In this document: piece after piece, positions 8,488 through 15,894 of the stretch | Layout: every line of letters starts with the position of its first letter | Position numbering within the stretch: the stretch's first letter is position 1 | Assembly (NCBI GenBank): GCA_027487835.1 | Contig: JAIYCU010000015.1 | Location: forward strand, 1 to 40,503 | Origin: Bacteroidota bacterium | Lineage (GTDB): Bacteria; Bacteroidota; Bacteroidia; UKL13-3 | Direction of reading: 5' to 3' | DNA: 40,503 bases | Position numbers and translations under genes: made by a program | Notes under the pieces: model-generated | Told to the model about the DNA's origin: nothing | Databases searched by the model: none | What the model saw: only the letters and a program-made list of their open reading frames with translations

Positions 8488-10698
8488 ATGACTTTAATAG
8501 GCTTTTTTAGGATTATCATTAATAAACTCAAGTGGTTGGTATTGTTTCCATCCATGTTGGCTATAATGGTAATGTACCTAACACGCAACATGCCTAAAGA
8601 GTATCAATCTTCAGCTACAGTTTATACTGGTTTAGCCTCTGGATACAGCATTACCGATGATGGCAATGAAAAGGTCGATTATTTTGCGGTTAATAATGCT
8701 TTTGATAACTTAATTACCACCGTAAAATCAAGAGAAACTTTAGAAGAGGTTTCTATCAAATTAATTGCACAGCATTTATTGCTAAGAGAACCTAATAAGG
8801 ATATACTAGGTGAAAAAGGATTTGAAGAAATTCATCGTATTCTTGACATGAATGAAATTGCTAAGTTAATTGTGCCAGGAAATTTTGAAAAAACAGTTGC
8901 TAAACTATATTCTATAAAAGATAGTAGTAATAGAAACATTGTGCAGTATTTGCTTACGGATGCAGCAAGTCCTTATGCAATTAATAAGATTTCTGGTAAT
9001 GTTACAGTAGCAAGAAAGAGTAATTCTGACATGTTGGAGATAGGGTATAAAACCAATGATCCTGCGGTTTGTGTGCATACACTTAAGTTTTTAATTGACG
9101 CATTTTCTTACCGGTATAAGAACATTAAAGGTTCAGAAACTGTAAACGTTGTGAAGTATTTTGAAGAGCAAATGAAAGCGGCCTTTGAGAGTTTACAAGG
9201 CTCTGAAAATAAGTTAAGAGATTTTGGAGTAAATAATAAAATCATCAATTACAATGAGCAATCTAAGTTTGTGGCAGAATCAAAAGAAGATTTATCTACC
9301 GACTTTTACAAGGAAAAGATGAAGCTTGAAGCGGCTGTAAAGGCCATTAAGCGCATTGAAGAAAAGATGAATAATTACAGTGATTTTGTTTCTGCCAATG
9401 ATGATTTAATGAATTTGAGGCAAGAATTATCAACCCTTAATTATAAAATTACCAATGCCCAAATTTTTAAATATGACGCAGAAAGCATTGGTTCCTTACA
9501 AGATAATGCCGATAAAGTAAAACTCGAGCTGAAAGAAAAAGCGCGGGATTATTATGAATTTAACAACTCAATTGAATGGGTGCCACAAGAAGCAATTTTA
9601 AATGAATGGTTAGTAAAAGTGGTCGAGCTTGAAGAGAGCAAAGGAAGATTGCAGGTATATGAAGACCGAATAAAACAATATGATGGTATTTATAAGGAGT
9701 TTGCACCTTTAGGTTCAACTCTTAACAGATTAGAGCGTGAGGTTGGTGTACAAGAAAAACAATATTTATCTGTTTTGCACGGTTTGAACCTAGCCAGGTT
9801 GCGTCAACAAAGTTTGGAGATGAGCAACCAGTTAAAAATAGTTGATAATCCCTTTTTTCCACTTAATCCTAATCCTTCTAAGAGGGGATTGTTAATTGTG
9901 GTTTCCTTTCTTGCTGGGTTTATTATTTTATTAGGCTACCATGTTGGGGGAGCCATTTTGGATAATACCATTAAATCACCGGATAGGGTGGCAAAAATGA
10001 TCGACTTGCCTTTATTAAGTGCATTCCCAGAGCATGATGCAAGCAATGTAAAAGGGGTAAAAGTGGATGAAATGCGAAATAGTTTATTGCAACAAGTAAT
10101 CAATACCTTGTTTATTGACTTGAAGAAAATAGATCCGCAGGCAAAACGTTACACTATCATCATTTTTAGTACGCAAGGGCAAGTTGGTAAGAGTTATGTT
10201 GCTGCAAGTATTGTTAATAAACTGAGTAGGATTCGCAAAAAAGTAATTTACCTGCACCCAGATGTAAGCAATAAATCGGGTAAGTACCTCGATTCAAATA
10301 ATCCTAAATTATTGAGCTATAAATACAAGGTGAATGATGGTATTATTGACTACAATAGTGTGCTAGATTTTATTACTACAGCAGAAAATTCTTCTCCCGA
10401 CCTAAACGATGTCTCTTACAATGTAATAGAAATTCCGCGTTTAAGTAAATACCCTATACCTGCTAATTTAGTAGAGCAAGCACATTATTCTATCTTGGTA
10501 GCAGATGCCAGCAGATCTTGGACAAGTGCGGATAATTTTCTAATGAATACATATTTGAAACTAGCCCAAGGGAAGGTGAGCGTTTTGTTAAATCATGTTG
10601 CCCCAGATTTGCTTGAACCAATTTATGGAGAAATTCCAAAGCGTAGGTCTTTATTAAGAAGAAGATTCAAAGCTTTGTTGGGTGGCGATAAATATTAA
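8488..10698 (+). CDS. Wzz/GumC-type polysaccharide co-polymerase with a degenerate BY-kinase domain
   Basis: This 736-aa inner-membrane protein has a first helix at about residues 13-33, a long periplasmic coiled-coil region (about 220-440) and a second helix at about 467-491 preceded by the proline-rich NPFFPLNPNPSKRG. This is the Wzz topology that sets polysaccharide chain length. The cytoplasmic domain resembles bacterial tyrosine kinases: a P-loop at STQGQVGKS (561-569), a Walker A' equivalent VIYLHPD (586-592) and a Walker B equivalent VIEIPRL (646-652). In active BY-kinases the last two normally read like VIDxD and VIIDTPP, so the expected first Walker A' and Walker B aspartates are not conserved. 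No C-terminal tyrosine cluster is present. I infer a structural or weakly active ATPase domain. Confidence 0.8.
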   Translation: MTLIGFFRIIINKLKWLVLFPSMLAIMVMYLTRNMPKEYQSSATVYTGLASGYSITDDGNEKVDYFAVNNAFDNLITTVKSRETLEEVSIKLIAQHLLLREPNKDILGEKGFEEIHRILDMNEIAKLIVPGNFEKTVAKLYSIKDSSNRNIVQYLLTDAASPYAINKISGNVTVARKSNSDMLEIGYKTNDPAVCVHTLKFLIDAFSYRYKNIKGSETVNVVKYFEEQMKAAFESLQGSENKLRDFGVNNKIINYNEQSKFVAESKEDLSTDFYKEKMKLEAAVKAIKRIEEKMNNYSDFVSANDDLMNLRQELSTLNYKITNAQIFKYDAESIGSLQDNADKVKLELKEKARDYYEFNNSIEWVPQEAILNEWLVKVVELEESKGRLQVYEDRIKQYDGIYKEFAPLGSTLNRLEREVGVQEKQYLSVLHGLNLARLRQQSLEMSNQLKIVDNPFFPLNPNPSKRGLLIVVSFLAGFIILLGYHVGGAILDNTIKSPDRVAKMIDLPLLSAFPEHDASNVKGVKVDEMRNSLLQQVINTLFIDLKKIDPQAKRYTIIIFSTQGQVGKSYVAASIVNKLSRIRKKVIYLHPDVSNKSGKYLDSNNPKLLSYKYKVNDGIIDYNSVLDFITTAENSSPDLNDVSYNVIEIPRLSKYPIPANLVEQAHYSILVADASRSWTSADNFLMNTYLKLAQGKVSVLLNHVAPDLLEPIYGEIPKRRSLLRRRFKALLGGDKY
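9781..9790 (+). repeat. iterated word, exact copy inside the co-polymerase gene
   Basis: Reads GGTTTGAACC and encodes Gly-Leu-Asn within LHGLNLARL, in a cytosolic or coiled-coil context rather than a signal peptide. Confidence 0.8.
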
Positions 10699-10709
10699 TT
10701 TCTATTCAT

Positions 10710-12260
10710 TTGCTTTCTCTTAACCAAAATAAGTATACCAAAGAGATTGTCCCATTGATTGGGTTCATATTATTAGCGGCCATAATGGGCTATATCATAA
10801 ACAAAGGTCAAATTGTAGGTGCTGGTTTTTTTATTGCATTACCTTTTATCTTAGCCTTTTTAATTTGGGTATTTAGAGACCCTAAAATTGGGGTGCTCTC
10901 AATTTTACATTTTTCCTTTTTAGCCAATGGTTTAGGGCGTTTTCTGCCTGGTGGAATTCCCTTTGGATTGTTTGTAGATGGCCTGCTTATACTCACCATA
11001 GTATCTACTATTTTTAAGATCAATAAAAAGCAAGCAAAGCTGATGTTTAATCCACTGTTTTACATCTTATTTGTATGGTTTTTATATACCTTGTTTGAAT
11101 TGGTTAATCCAGAGGCAAAGAGCAAAGAAGCCTGGTTTTATGCGGTAAGGGGTGTTTCACTTTATCAAATACAGCTCATTCCTTTGATATTAATTTTGAT
11201 GAATAAAAAGGAAGACATGGATCAAGTGATTCGAATTTGGTTTATTTGGTCATTGGTTGCTGCCTTTTATGGTTTTAAGATGAACTTGATAGGCGTAACT
11301 GGCGGAGAACGCAAGTGGTTAGATGAGGGAGGAAAGATTACCCATGAAATTCACGGACGCCTTCGTATTTTTTCTTTCTATAGCGATGCAGGTCAGTTTG
11401 GAGCGGCCATGGCGCATACCACCTTAAGCGCAATGCTTATGGCCATTGGGCCTTATCCTAACAAGCAGAAATATTTTTATTGGTTTGTGACAGCAGTTTG
11501 TTTCTGGGGTTATGCACTATCTGGCTCGCGCGGACCATTATTTGTGCTGGCAGCGGGTGGTTTTCTTTATTTATTTATGATTGGTAATTTTAGAATTGTA
11601 TTGCTTGGAGCGGCCATAGGTGGATTACTTTTTGGAATATTAAAGTTTACCTCAATTGGGAGTTCTAATTATCAAATTCAACGCATGCGAACGGCGCTCG
11701 ATCCTAATGATGCTTCTTTGCAAGTGCGAATAGAAAATCAAAAAAAGCTAGCAGTTTATTTGGCTTCACGACCCATGGGCGGAGGAATTGGCTCGGGTGG
11801 AAATTGGGGTGCTAGGTTTTCGCCTGGTTCGTTTTTATCTCAAGTAGCCTTGGATAGTTGGTATGTTAAAATTTGGGTAGAGACAGGAATAATTGGACTA
11901 ATCTTGCATATCATCACCTTAGTGTTAATTTTAATCATTGGAATTATTAAGGTTTATCGACTTCATGATCCAGATATCCGGCAGCGCTTAATTGCCCTAA
12001 TTTGCGGGTATTTTGGAATAGTTATGGCTAGTTACGGGAATCAAATTTTAGGGCAAATGCCAACTGGTATTGTCATTTACTTTTCTATGGTATATATGTT
12101 TTTATGTACAGAATGGGATAAGGAGTTATTGGCCAAAAAGCAACTTGGTTCAAACCAAAACTTAGCCTTAGCAAAACAAAATAATACTTCCTTATTAGTT
12201 GCGGAACCGTTTGAAGTAGGAAATAGGTTAGGTAAAAAAGTACGAGTTAAAATTGCGTAA
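10710..12260 (+). CDS. O-antigen ligase/polymerase (Wzy_C family)
   Basis: This is a 516-aa protein with about ten to twelve membrane helices. The segment GYALSGSRGPLFVLAAGG (near residues 267-284) is the SGSRG hallmark of O-antigen ligase/Wzy_C proteins, and a periplasmic loop with repeated Gly/Arg follows (RPMGGGIGSGGNWG). Such proteins polymerise or ligate lipid-linked sugar repeats at the periplasmic face. It is the third gene of the exopolysaccharide unit, 11 bases after the co-polymerase. The start is probably TTG at 10710, since no ATG exists in frame before residue 25 and the first helix begins at about residue 13. No glycosyltransferase or flippase is nearby, so the unit is a partial export/polymerisation module. 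Confidence 0.8.
   Translation: MLSLNQNKYTKEIVPLIGFILLAAIMGYIINKGQIVGAGFFIALPFILAFLIWVFRDPKIGVLSILHFSFLANGLGRFLPGGIPFGLFVDGLLILTIVSTIFKINKKQAKLMFNPLFYILFVWFLYTLFELVNPEAKSKEAWFYAVRGVSLYQIQLIPLILILMNKKEDMDQVIRIWFIWSLVAAFYGFKMNLIGVTGGERKWLDEGGKITHEIHGRLRIFSFYSDAGQFGAAMAHTTLSAMLMAIGPYPNKQKYFYWFVTAVCFWGYALSGSRGPLFVLAAGGFLYLFMIGNFRIVLLGAAIGGLLFGILKFTSIGSSNYQIQRMRTALDPNDASLQVRIENQKKLAVYLASRPMGGGIGSGGNWGARFSPGSFLSQVALDSWYVKIWVETGIIGLILHIITLVLILIIGIIKVYRLHDPDIRQRLIALICGYFGIVMASYGNQILGQMPTGIVIYFSMVYMFLCTEWDKELLAKKQLGSNQNLALAKQNNTSLLVAEPFEVGNRLGKKVRVKIA
12147..12156 (+). repeat. iterated word, exact copy inside the O-antigen ligase gene
   Basis: Reads GGTTCAAACC and encodes part of LGSNQN in the hydrophilic C-terminal tail. 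Confidence 0.8.
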
Positions 12261-12266
12261 GGCAAC

Positions 12267-12683
12267 TTAATACTGAATAGGTAAGTTAGCTTCTTTCCAT
12301 TTTTTTATTCCGCCATCAAGGTCAACTACATGCATAAATCCATTTTTTAGCATAAGCTCCGAAGCCTCACTGCTTCTGCCTCCAGAGGCACAATAGATAT
12401 AATAGGTTTTGGTTTTATCCATTTTATTAATGGCTGTTTCAAAGTTATCTGAGAAAAAATCCATTAACAAGGCTCCAGGTATGATGCCTTTTTTTTGTTC
12501 AGAGCTTGTTCTGATATCAATTAATACGCCCAAATTGTTTTTCATTTTTATATTAAATTCAGTAGGGCCTACTAATTCTAAAAGTGGCTTTACTTCTGAG
12601 GTTTGAGCAGGATTATTAGCTTGAGAACATGCATTTAATAACCATGAACTAAAGAAAATTAGGAGGTAGATTTTGATGCGCAT
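12267..12683 (-). CDS. rhodanese-domain lipoprotein
   Basis: The start is placed at the ATG giving MRIKIYLLIFFSSWLLNACS, 138 aa. The longer frame to 12710 adds nine residues ahead of a good signal peptide. The lipobox LLNAC puts the lipidated Cys at residue 19, so the protein is anchored in the envelope. The body is a single rhodanese fold: VLIDIRTSSEQKKGIIPGALLMDF, then active-site loop CASGGRS with the nucleophilic Cys98, then DLDGGIKKW. Such domains transfer sulfane sulfur or act as redox modules; the substrate is unknown. It converges with the O-antigen ligase gene (six-base gap) and is divergent from the PhnP-like hydrolase gene. Confidence 0.82.
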   Translation of the reverse strand: MRIKIYLLIFFSSWLLNACSQANNPAQTSEVKPLLELVGPTEFNIKMKNNLGVLIDIRTSSEQKKGIIPGALLMDFFSDNFETAINKMDKTKTYYIYCASGGRSSEASELMLKNGFMHVVDLDGGIKKWKEANLPIQY

Positions 12684-12732
12684 AAAAATATGTTTTAGAA
12701 TAAGACACAAACTTAATAATTTGTGCCCTCAA

Positions 12733-13497
12733 ATGAAAATTACTTTCCTTGGAACAGGCACCTCTCAGGGTGTGCCAATAATTGCCTGTGATTGCTCGGT
12801 TTGTAGCTCAAAAGATGCGAAAGATAATAGGCTGCGCGCTAGTATACTAGTTCAAGTTGAAGGAATGAATATTGTGGTGGATTCAGGCCCAGATTTTAGG
12901 GCACAAATGCTTGCGTGTAAAATTAAGCAATTAGATGCCATATTATTTACGCATGCACATAGAGATCATTTGGCTGGTTTAGATGATATAAGGGGGTTTA
13001 ATTTTAGTATGAAAAGAGCCATTGATGTGTATTGTGAAAAATGGGTTGAATTGGCTATTCGAAAGGAATTTTTTTACGCCTTTGAGGAGCCTAAATATCC
13101 GGGTGTGCCAGAGATGAATTTACACACGATTGAAAATAAGCCCTTTAGTTTTAAAGGCATAGACGTCATACCTATCAAGGTTATGCATCATAAAATGCCT
13201 GTTTTGGGTTTTAGGTTTAAGGATTTTGTGTATATTACAGATGCAAATAGAATTGAACCTGAAGAGTTAGAAAAAGTAAAAGGGTGTGAGGTATTGGTAT
13301 TAAATGCCTTAAGGCGCGAGCCGCACATTTCTCATTTTACCTTAGCTGAGGCCTTAGAAATTGTTGAAATTGTGAAGCCTAAAGCTGCATATTTTACGCA
13401 TATTAGTCACCAACTAGGCTTACATGAAGCAGTAGAATTAGAGTTGCCAGCGAATGTGCACCTGGCTTATGATGGATTGGAATTAAATTTTAAATGA
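12733..13497 (+). CDS. PhnP-like metallo-beta-lactamase-fold hydrolase
   Basis: The ATG at 12733 gives 254 aa beginning MKITFLGTGTSQGVPIIACD, the exact N-terminal pattern of PhnP-type MBL-fold phosphodiesterases. Upstream codons to 12673 would overlap the rhodanese gene and are not supported. Metal-binding HAHRDH is at 74-79, followed by GLDDIRG. Further family blocks are MHHKMPVLGFRF, YITDAN and HISHFTLAEALE. The cysteines at CDCSVCSS (19-26) resemble the structural zinc site of PhnP. It is annotated in Bacteroidota only as an MBL-fold hydrolase, since no phn genes are present. Its stop overlaps the next gene's start by four bases (ATGA). Confidence 0.88.
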   Translation: MKITFLGTGTSQGVPIIACDCSVCSSKDAKDNRLRASILVQVEGMNIVVDSGPDFRAQMLACKIKQLDAILFTHAHRDHLAGLDDIRGFNFSMKRAIDVYCEKWVELAIRKEFFYAFEEPKYPGVPEMNLHTIENKPFSFKGIDVIPIKVMHHKMPVLGFRFKDFVYITDANRIEPEELEKVKGCEVLVLNALRREPHISHFTLAEALEIVEIVKPKAAYFTHISHQLGLHEAVELELPANVHLAYDGLELNFK

Positions 13498-14912
13498 AAT
13501 CACTTCATCAGCATGCTGCGCTATTTCCATGGCTAGCAGAAAGCCTTCACGAAGTGCTTGTAGGTTTTTATTTGCAAGATGCATTTGCGGTAAGTAAAGA
13601 AGAAATTAACCTAATTTTTGTAAAAGAAAAGGAACACCTAAGTATTGCCTTAAATGTTGAGGCTAAAACTGGTTTGTTGTTTTTTTATGAAAGAGAATTA
13701 GACCGAGAAGGTGGTGCAATGCCCTTATTTAAAGCCTTAATTGGGCAATGTATAATAGGAGTTAAGGCGCATGCAAATAATAGATCTTTTGCCATTTTGT
13801 TTGAACCCAATTATCAATTGATTTTTAAACTTTATGGTGGACTTAGTAATGTGCTTTTTACTGATGAAGTAAAAGTCCTTAGCATGTTTAGGAATGCAAT
13901 TCAGAGTGATAGAAATACCCATCCAAATGAACTTGACCAAACTTATCCAATTGAGGCATTAGCAGTTGATACCCCATTATTTATTTGTGCCGCAGAAGAG
14001 GGAAAAAGTAAATCTATATTGTTACTTACAGATGCTATCGGGCAAATTTACTGGCAAGGCACTCATATCTTGGAGGCTTTGCATACATTTTCTGTCCAGT
14101 ACTTACAATTGTATAGATTTAGCAGTTTACGGGCCGAATTGTTACAGAAATTTAGCAGGCAATTAAAAGGGAAAGAAGCTGCCCTGCAAGCAGCCAAAAA
14201 TAGGATATTACAATTAGAAGATGAAATTCCGCCAGAGGAACTAGGTCACTTACTAATGGCAAATTTGCATCATTTTAAAAAGGGTGAGACAGAAGTAAAT
14301 GTATTTGATTTTTACCGCAATCAACCTTTAAGTATTAAATTAAAAAAAGAATTATCTCCTGCTGATAATGCTGCGCACTATTATAAAAAGTCAAAGAATA
14401 GAAGTTTGGAGAAGCTTCAATTTGAAAAGAAAATAGTTCAATTTACAGAGGATGTATTAAAATTAACTGACTTGTTAGCGGCTGTTGAATCTGCCCAAAA
14501 GTTAAGAGAGTTAAAAACATTAGAGCCAACTCCAAAACAGCATAAGCATTTGGTTCAACCCGATAAATTTAAACATTTTACCTTTCAAGAATTTGATATT
14601 TATATTGGTAAAAGTTCTGAAAACAATGATGAGTTAACCCAGCGCTTTGCAAAAAAAGATGATATGTGGCTTCATGCTAGAGGTGTGGCAGGAAGCCATG
14701 TGGTTATTAAGAAAAAGCCAGGTCTTGATTTTCCTAAAGAACTGATTAGTTATGCCGCTTCCTTGGCTGCCTATTATTCAAAAGCAAAAGGTAGCGGACT
14801 TGTACCTGTTATTTATACACCCAAGAAATTTGTGCGTAAACCCAAGGGCGCAAATGTGGGTCAGGTAGTGGTAGAAAAAGAAGAAGTAATTCTGGTTGAA
14901 CCCAAAAAGTAA
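13494..14912 (+). CDS. NFACT-family protein, RqcH/Rqc2-like
   Basis: This is a 472-aa relative of RqcH/Rqc2, which binds stalled large ribosomal subunits and, in studied bacteria, directs C-terminal alanine tailing of stuck nascent chains. The C-terminal NFACT-R domain is clear: FDIYIGKSSENNDELTQ, then DMWLHARGVAGSHVV starting at residue 390, then AASLAAYYSKAKG and VPVIYT. A middle helical/coiled region (about 215-330) precedes it. The N-terminal NFACT-N domain is divergent. At the position where RqcH carries Asp-Arg, needed for tRNA recruitment, I read Asn96-Arg97 in HANNRSFAILFEP. The protein is about 100 residues shorter than B. subtilis RqcH. Activity in alanine tailing is therefore uncertain. 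It is translationally coupled to the PhnP-like gene. Confidence 0.82.
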   Translation: MKSLHQHAALFPWLAESLHEVLVGFYLQDAFAVSKEEINLIFVKEKEHLSIALNVEAKTGLLFFYERELDREGGAMPLFKALIGQCIIGVKAHANNRSFAILFEPNYQLIFKLYGGLSNVLFTDEVKVLSMFRNAIQSDRNTHPNELDQTYPIEALAVDTPLFICAAEEGKSKSILLLTDAIGQIYWQGTHILEALHTFSVQYLQLYRFSSLRAELLQKFSRQLKGKEAALQAAKNRILQLEDEIPPEELGHLLMANLHHFKKGETEVNVFDFYRNQPLSIKLKKELSPADNAAHYYKKSKNRSLEKLQFEKKIVQFTEDVLKLTDLLAAVESAQKLRELKTLEPTPKQHKHLVQPDKFKHFTFQEFDIYIGKSSENNDELTQRFAKKDDMWLHARGVAGSHVVIKKKPGLDFPKELISYAASLAAYYSKAKGSGLVPVIYTPKKFVRKPKGANVGQVVVEKEEVILVEPKK

Positions 14913-14929
14913 ATGAAATAAATGACAAC

Positions 14930-14958
14930 AAAAAACCCGACTCATATTGAATCGGGTT
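14930..14958 (-). terminator. intrinsic terminator of tRNA-His
   Basis: The stem AACCCGA/TCGGGTT pairs 14934-14940 with 14952-14958, with extra inner pairing of TCA and TGA. A run of T follows on the minus strand (A-run at 14930-14935 on the plus strand). It lies just downstream of the tRNA 3' end. Confidence 0.8.
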
Positions 14959-14960
14959 AT

Positions 14961-15037
14961 TGGGGTGGAATACCGGGCTCGAACCGGCGACCTCCTGAAC
15001 CACAATCAGGCGCTCTAACCAACTGAGCTAAAACCAC
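14961..15037 (-). tRNA. tRNA-His (anticodon GTG)
   Basis: The cloverleaf is read on the minus strand: D arm GCTC/GAGC, anticodon stem CCTGA/TCAGG with loop TTGTGGT giving anticodon GTG, and T arm GCCGG/CCGGT with loop TTCGAGC. CCA is encoded at 14961-14963. A G at 15038 can serve as the G-1 that pairs with C73, the His identity element. The acceptor stem GTGGTTT/ATTCCAC contains two adjacent T-T mismatches at pairs 5-68 and 6-67, which is unusual. Everything else is regular, and a terminator follows. Confidence 0.93.
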
Positions 15038-15088
15038 CGTTTGGGGAGTGCAAATTTAGCATCCCGCTATGATTTTCAAAATGTTTTT

Positions 15089-15829
15089 TTAAATAATTCT
15101 ATTTTCAACTACCTCCCAATTAATTACATTCCAAAAACTATTGATGTAATCAACTCTTTTATTCTGATATTTAAGGTAATAAGCATGTTCCCAAACATCA
15201 AGACCAATTACTATTTTAATTTTATCCTTAGCCGCCTTAGGTGCATTCATTAATGGATTTTCTTGATTTGGAGTATTTACAATTTTCAGTTGACCGTTTT
15301 GTAAGATAACCCAACACCATCCAGAACCAAAAATAGAAGAGGCCATTTTAGTAAAGGTATTCCAGAACATTTCTATGCTACCAAAACTTTTAATGGCAAG
15401 TGCTTGGAAATTTGGACCCACAGCAGTTCCAACTTTAAGTTGCTCCCAAAAAAAACTATGATTCCAATGGCCACCGCCATGGTTTCTTAATACAGGTATT
15501 AATTCTTTTGATTGTTTATCTAAATCTAGGAATAAGGACTCTAAACTTTTTTGTATGGCATTTGGATCTTTGCTAAGTCCTTCATTTAATTTTGTGATAT
15601 AGGCTTGATGATGCTTTGTATAGTGAATTTCCATTGTTTGCGCATCTATATATGGTTCCAAAGCATTGTAAGCATAATTCAATTTCGGTAACTCATACTT
15701 GCCATTTATGGGAAGCATTTCATCTGGAACTAAATAATCATTATTACCAAAAGCCTTAAAAGGATTGCTTGTCGCAATAATGCCAAGTCCAAGTCCCAAC
15801 GTTGTTTTGATGAAGTCTTTTCTTTCCAT
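15089..15829 (-). CDS. exported superoxide dismutase, Mn-type residues
   Basis: The ATG at 15829 gives 246 aa starting MERKDFIKTTLGLGLGIIAT, a signal-like N-terminus with a basic n-region. A longer frame to 15868 lacks this. Metal ligands of the Fe/Mn family are present: His69 (EIHYTKHHQAY), His124 (HWNHSFFW), Asp211 and His215 (DVWEHAYYLKY). At the positions that usually discriminate the metals I read Gly120 and the Gln of PNQENPLM, which favours Mn over Fe. It removes superoxide outside the cytoplasm, if the leader works as predicted. It lies 65 bases after the porin gene and may be the last gene of that operon. Confidence 0.88.
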   Translation of the reverse strand: MERKDFIKTTLGLGLGIIATSNPFKAFGNNDYLVPDEMLPINGKYELPKLNYAYNALEPYIDAQTMEIHYTKHHQAYITKLNEGLSKDPNAIQKSLESLFLDLDKQSKELIPVLRNHGGGHWNHSFFWEQLKVGTAVGPNFQALAIKSFGSIEMFWNTFTKMASSIFGSGWCWVILQNGQLKIVNTPNQENPLMNAPKAAKDKIKIVIGLDVWEHAYYLKYQNKRVDYINSFWNVINWEVVENRII

Positions 15830-15894
15830 TAAGCTTATTTTTATTCGAACATAGGGGATTGCAAGCACAACACAAAACCCAAACTTTGCTTAAA

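Noticed and set aside
14970-15000. GGTTCGAGCC in tRNA-His considered as another copy of the iterated word
   Set aside because: It is the ordinary T arm of the tRNA and differs from the word in its second half.
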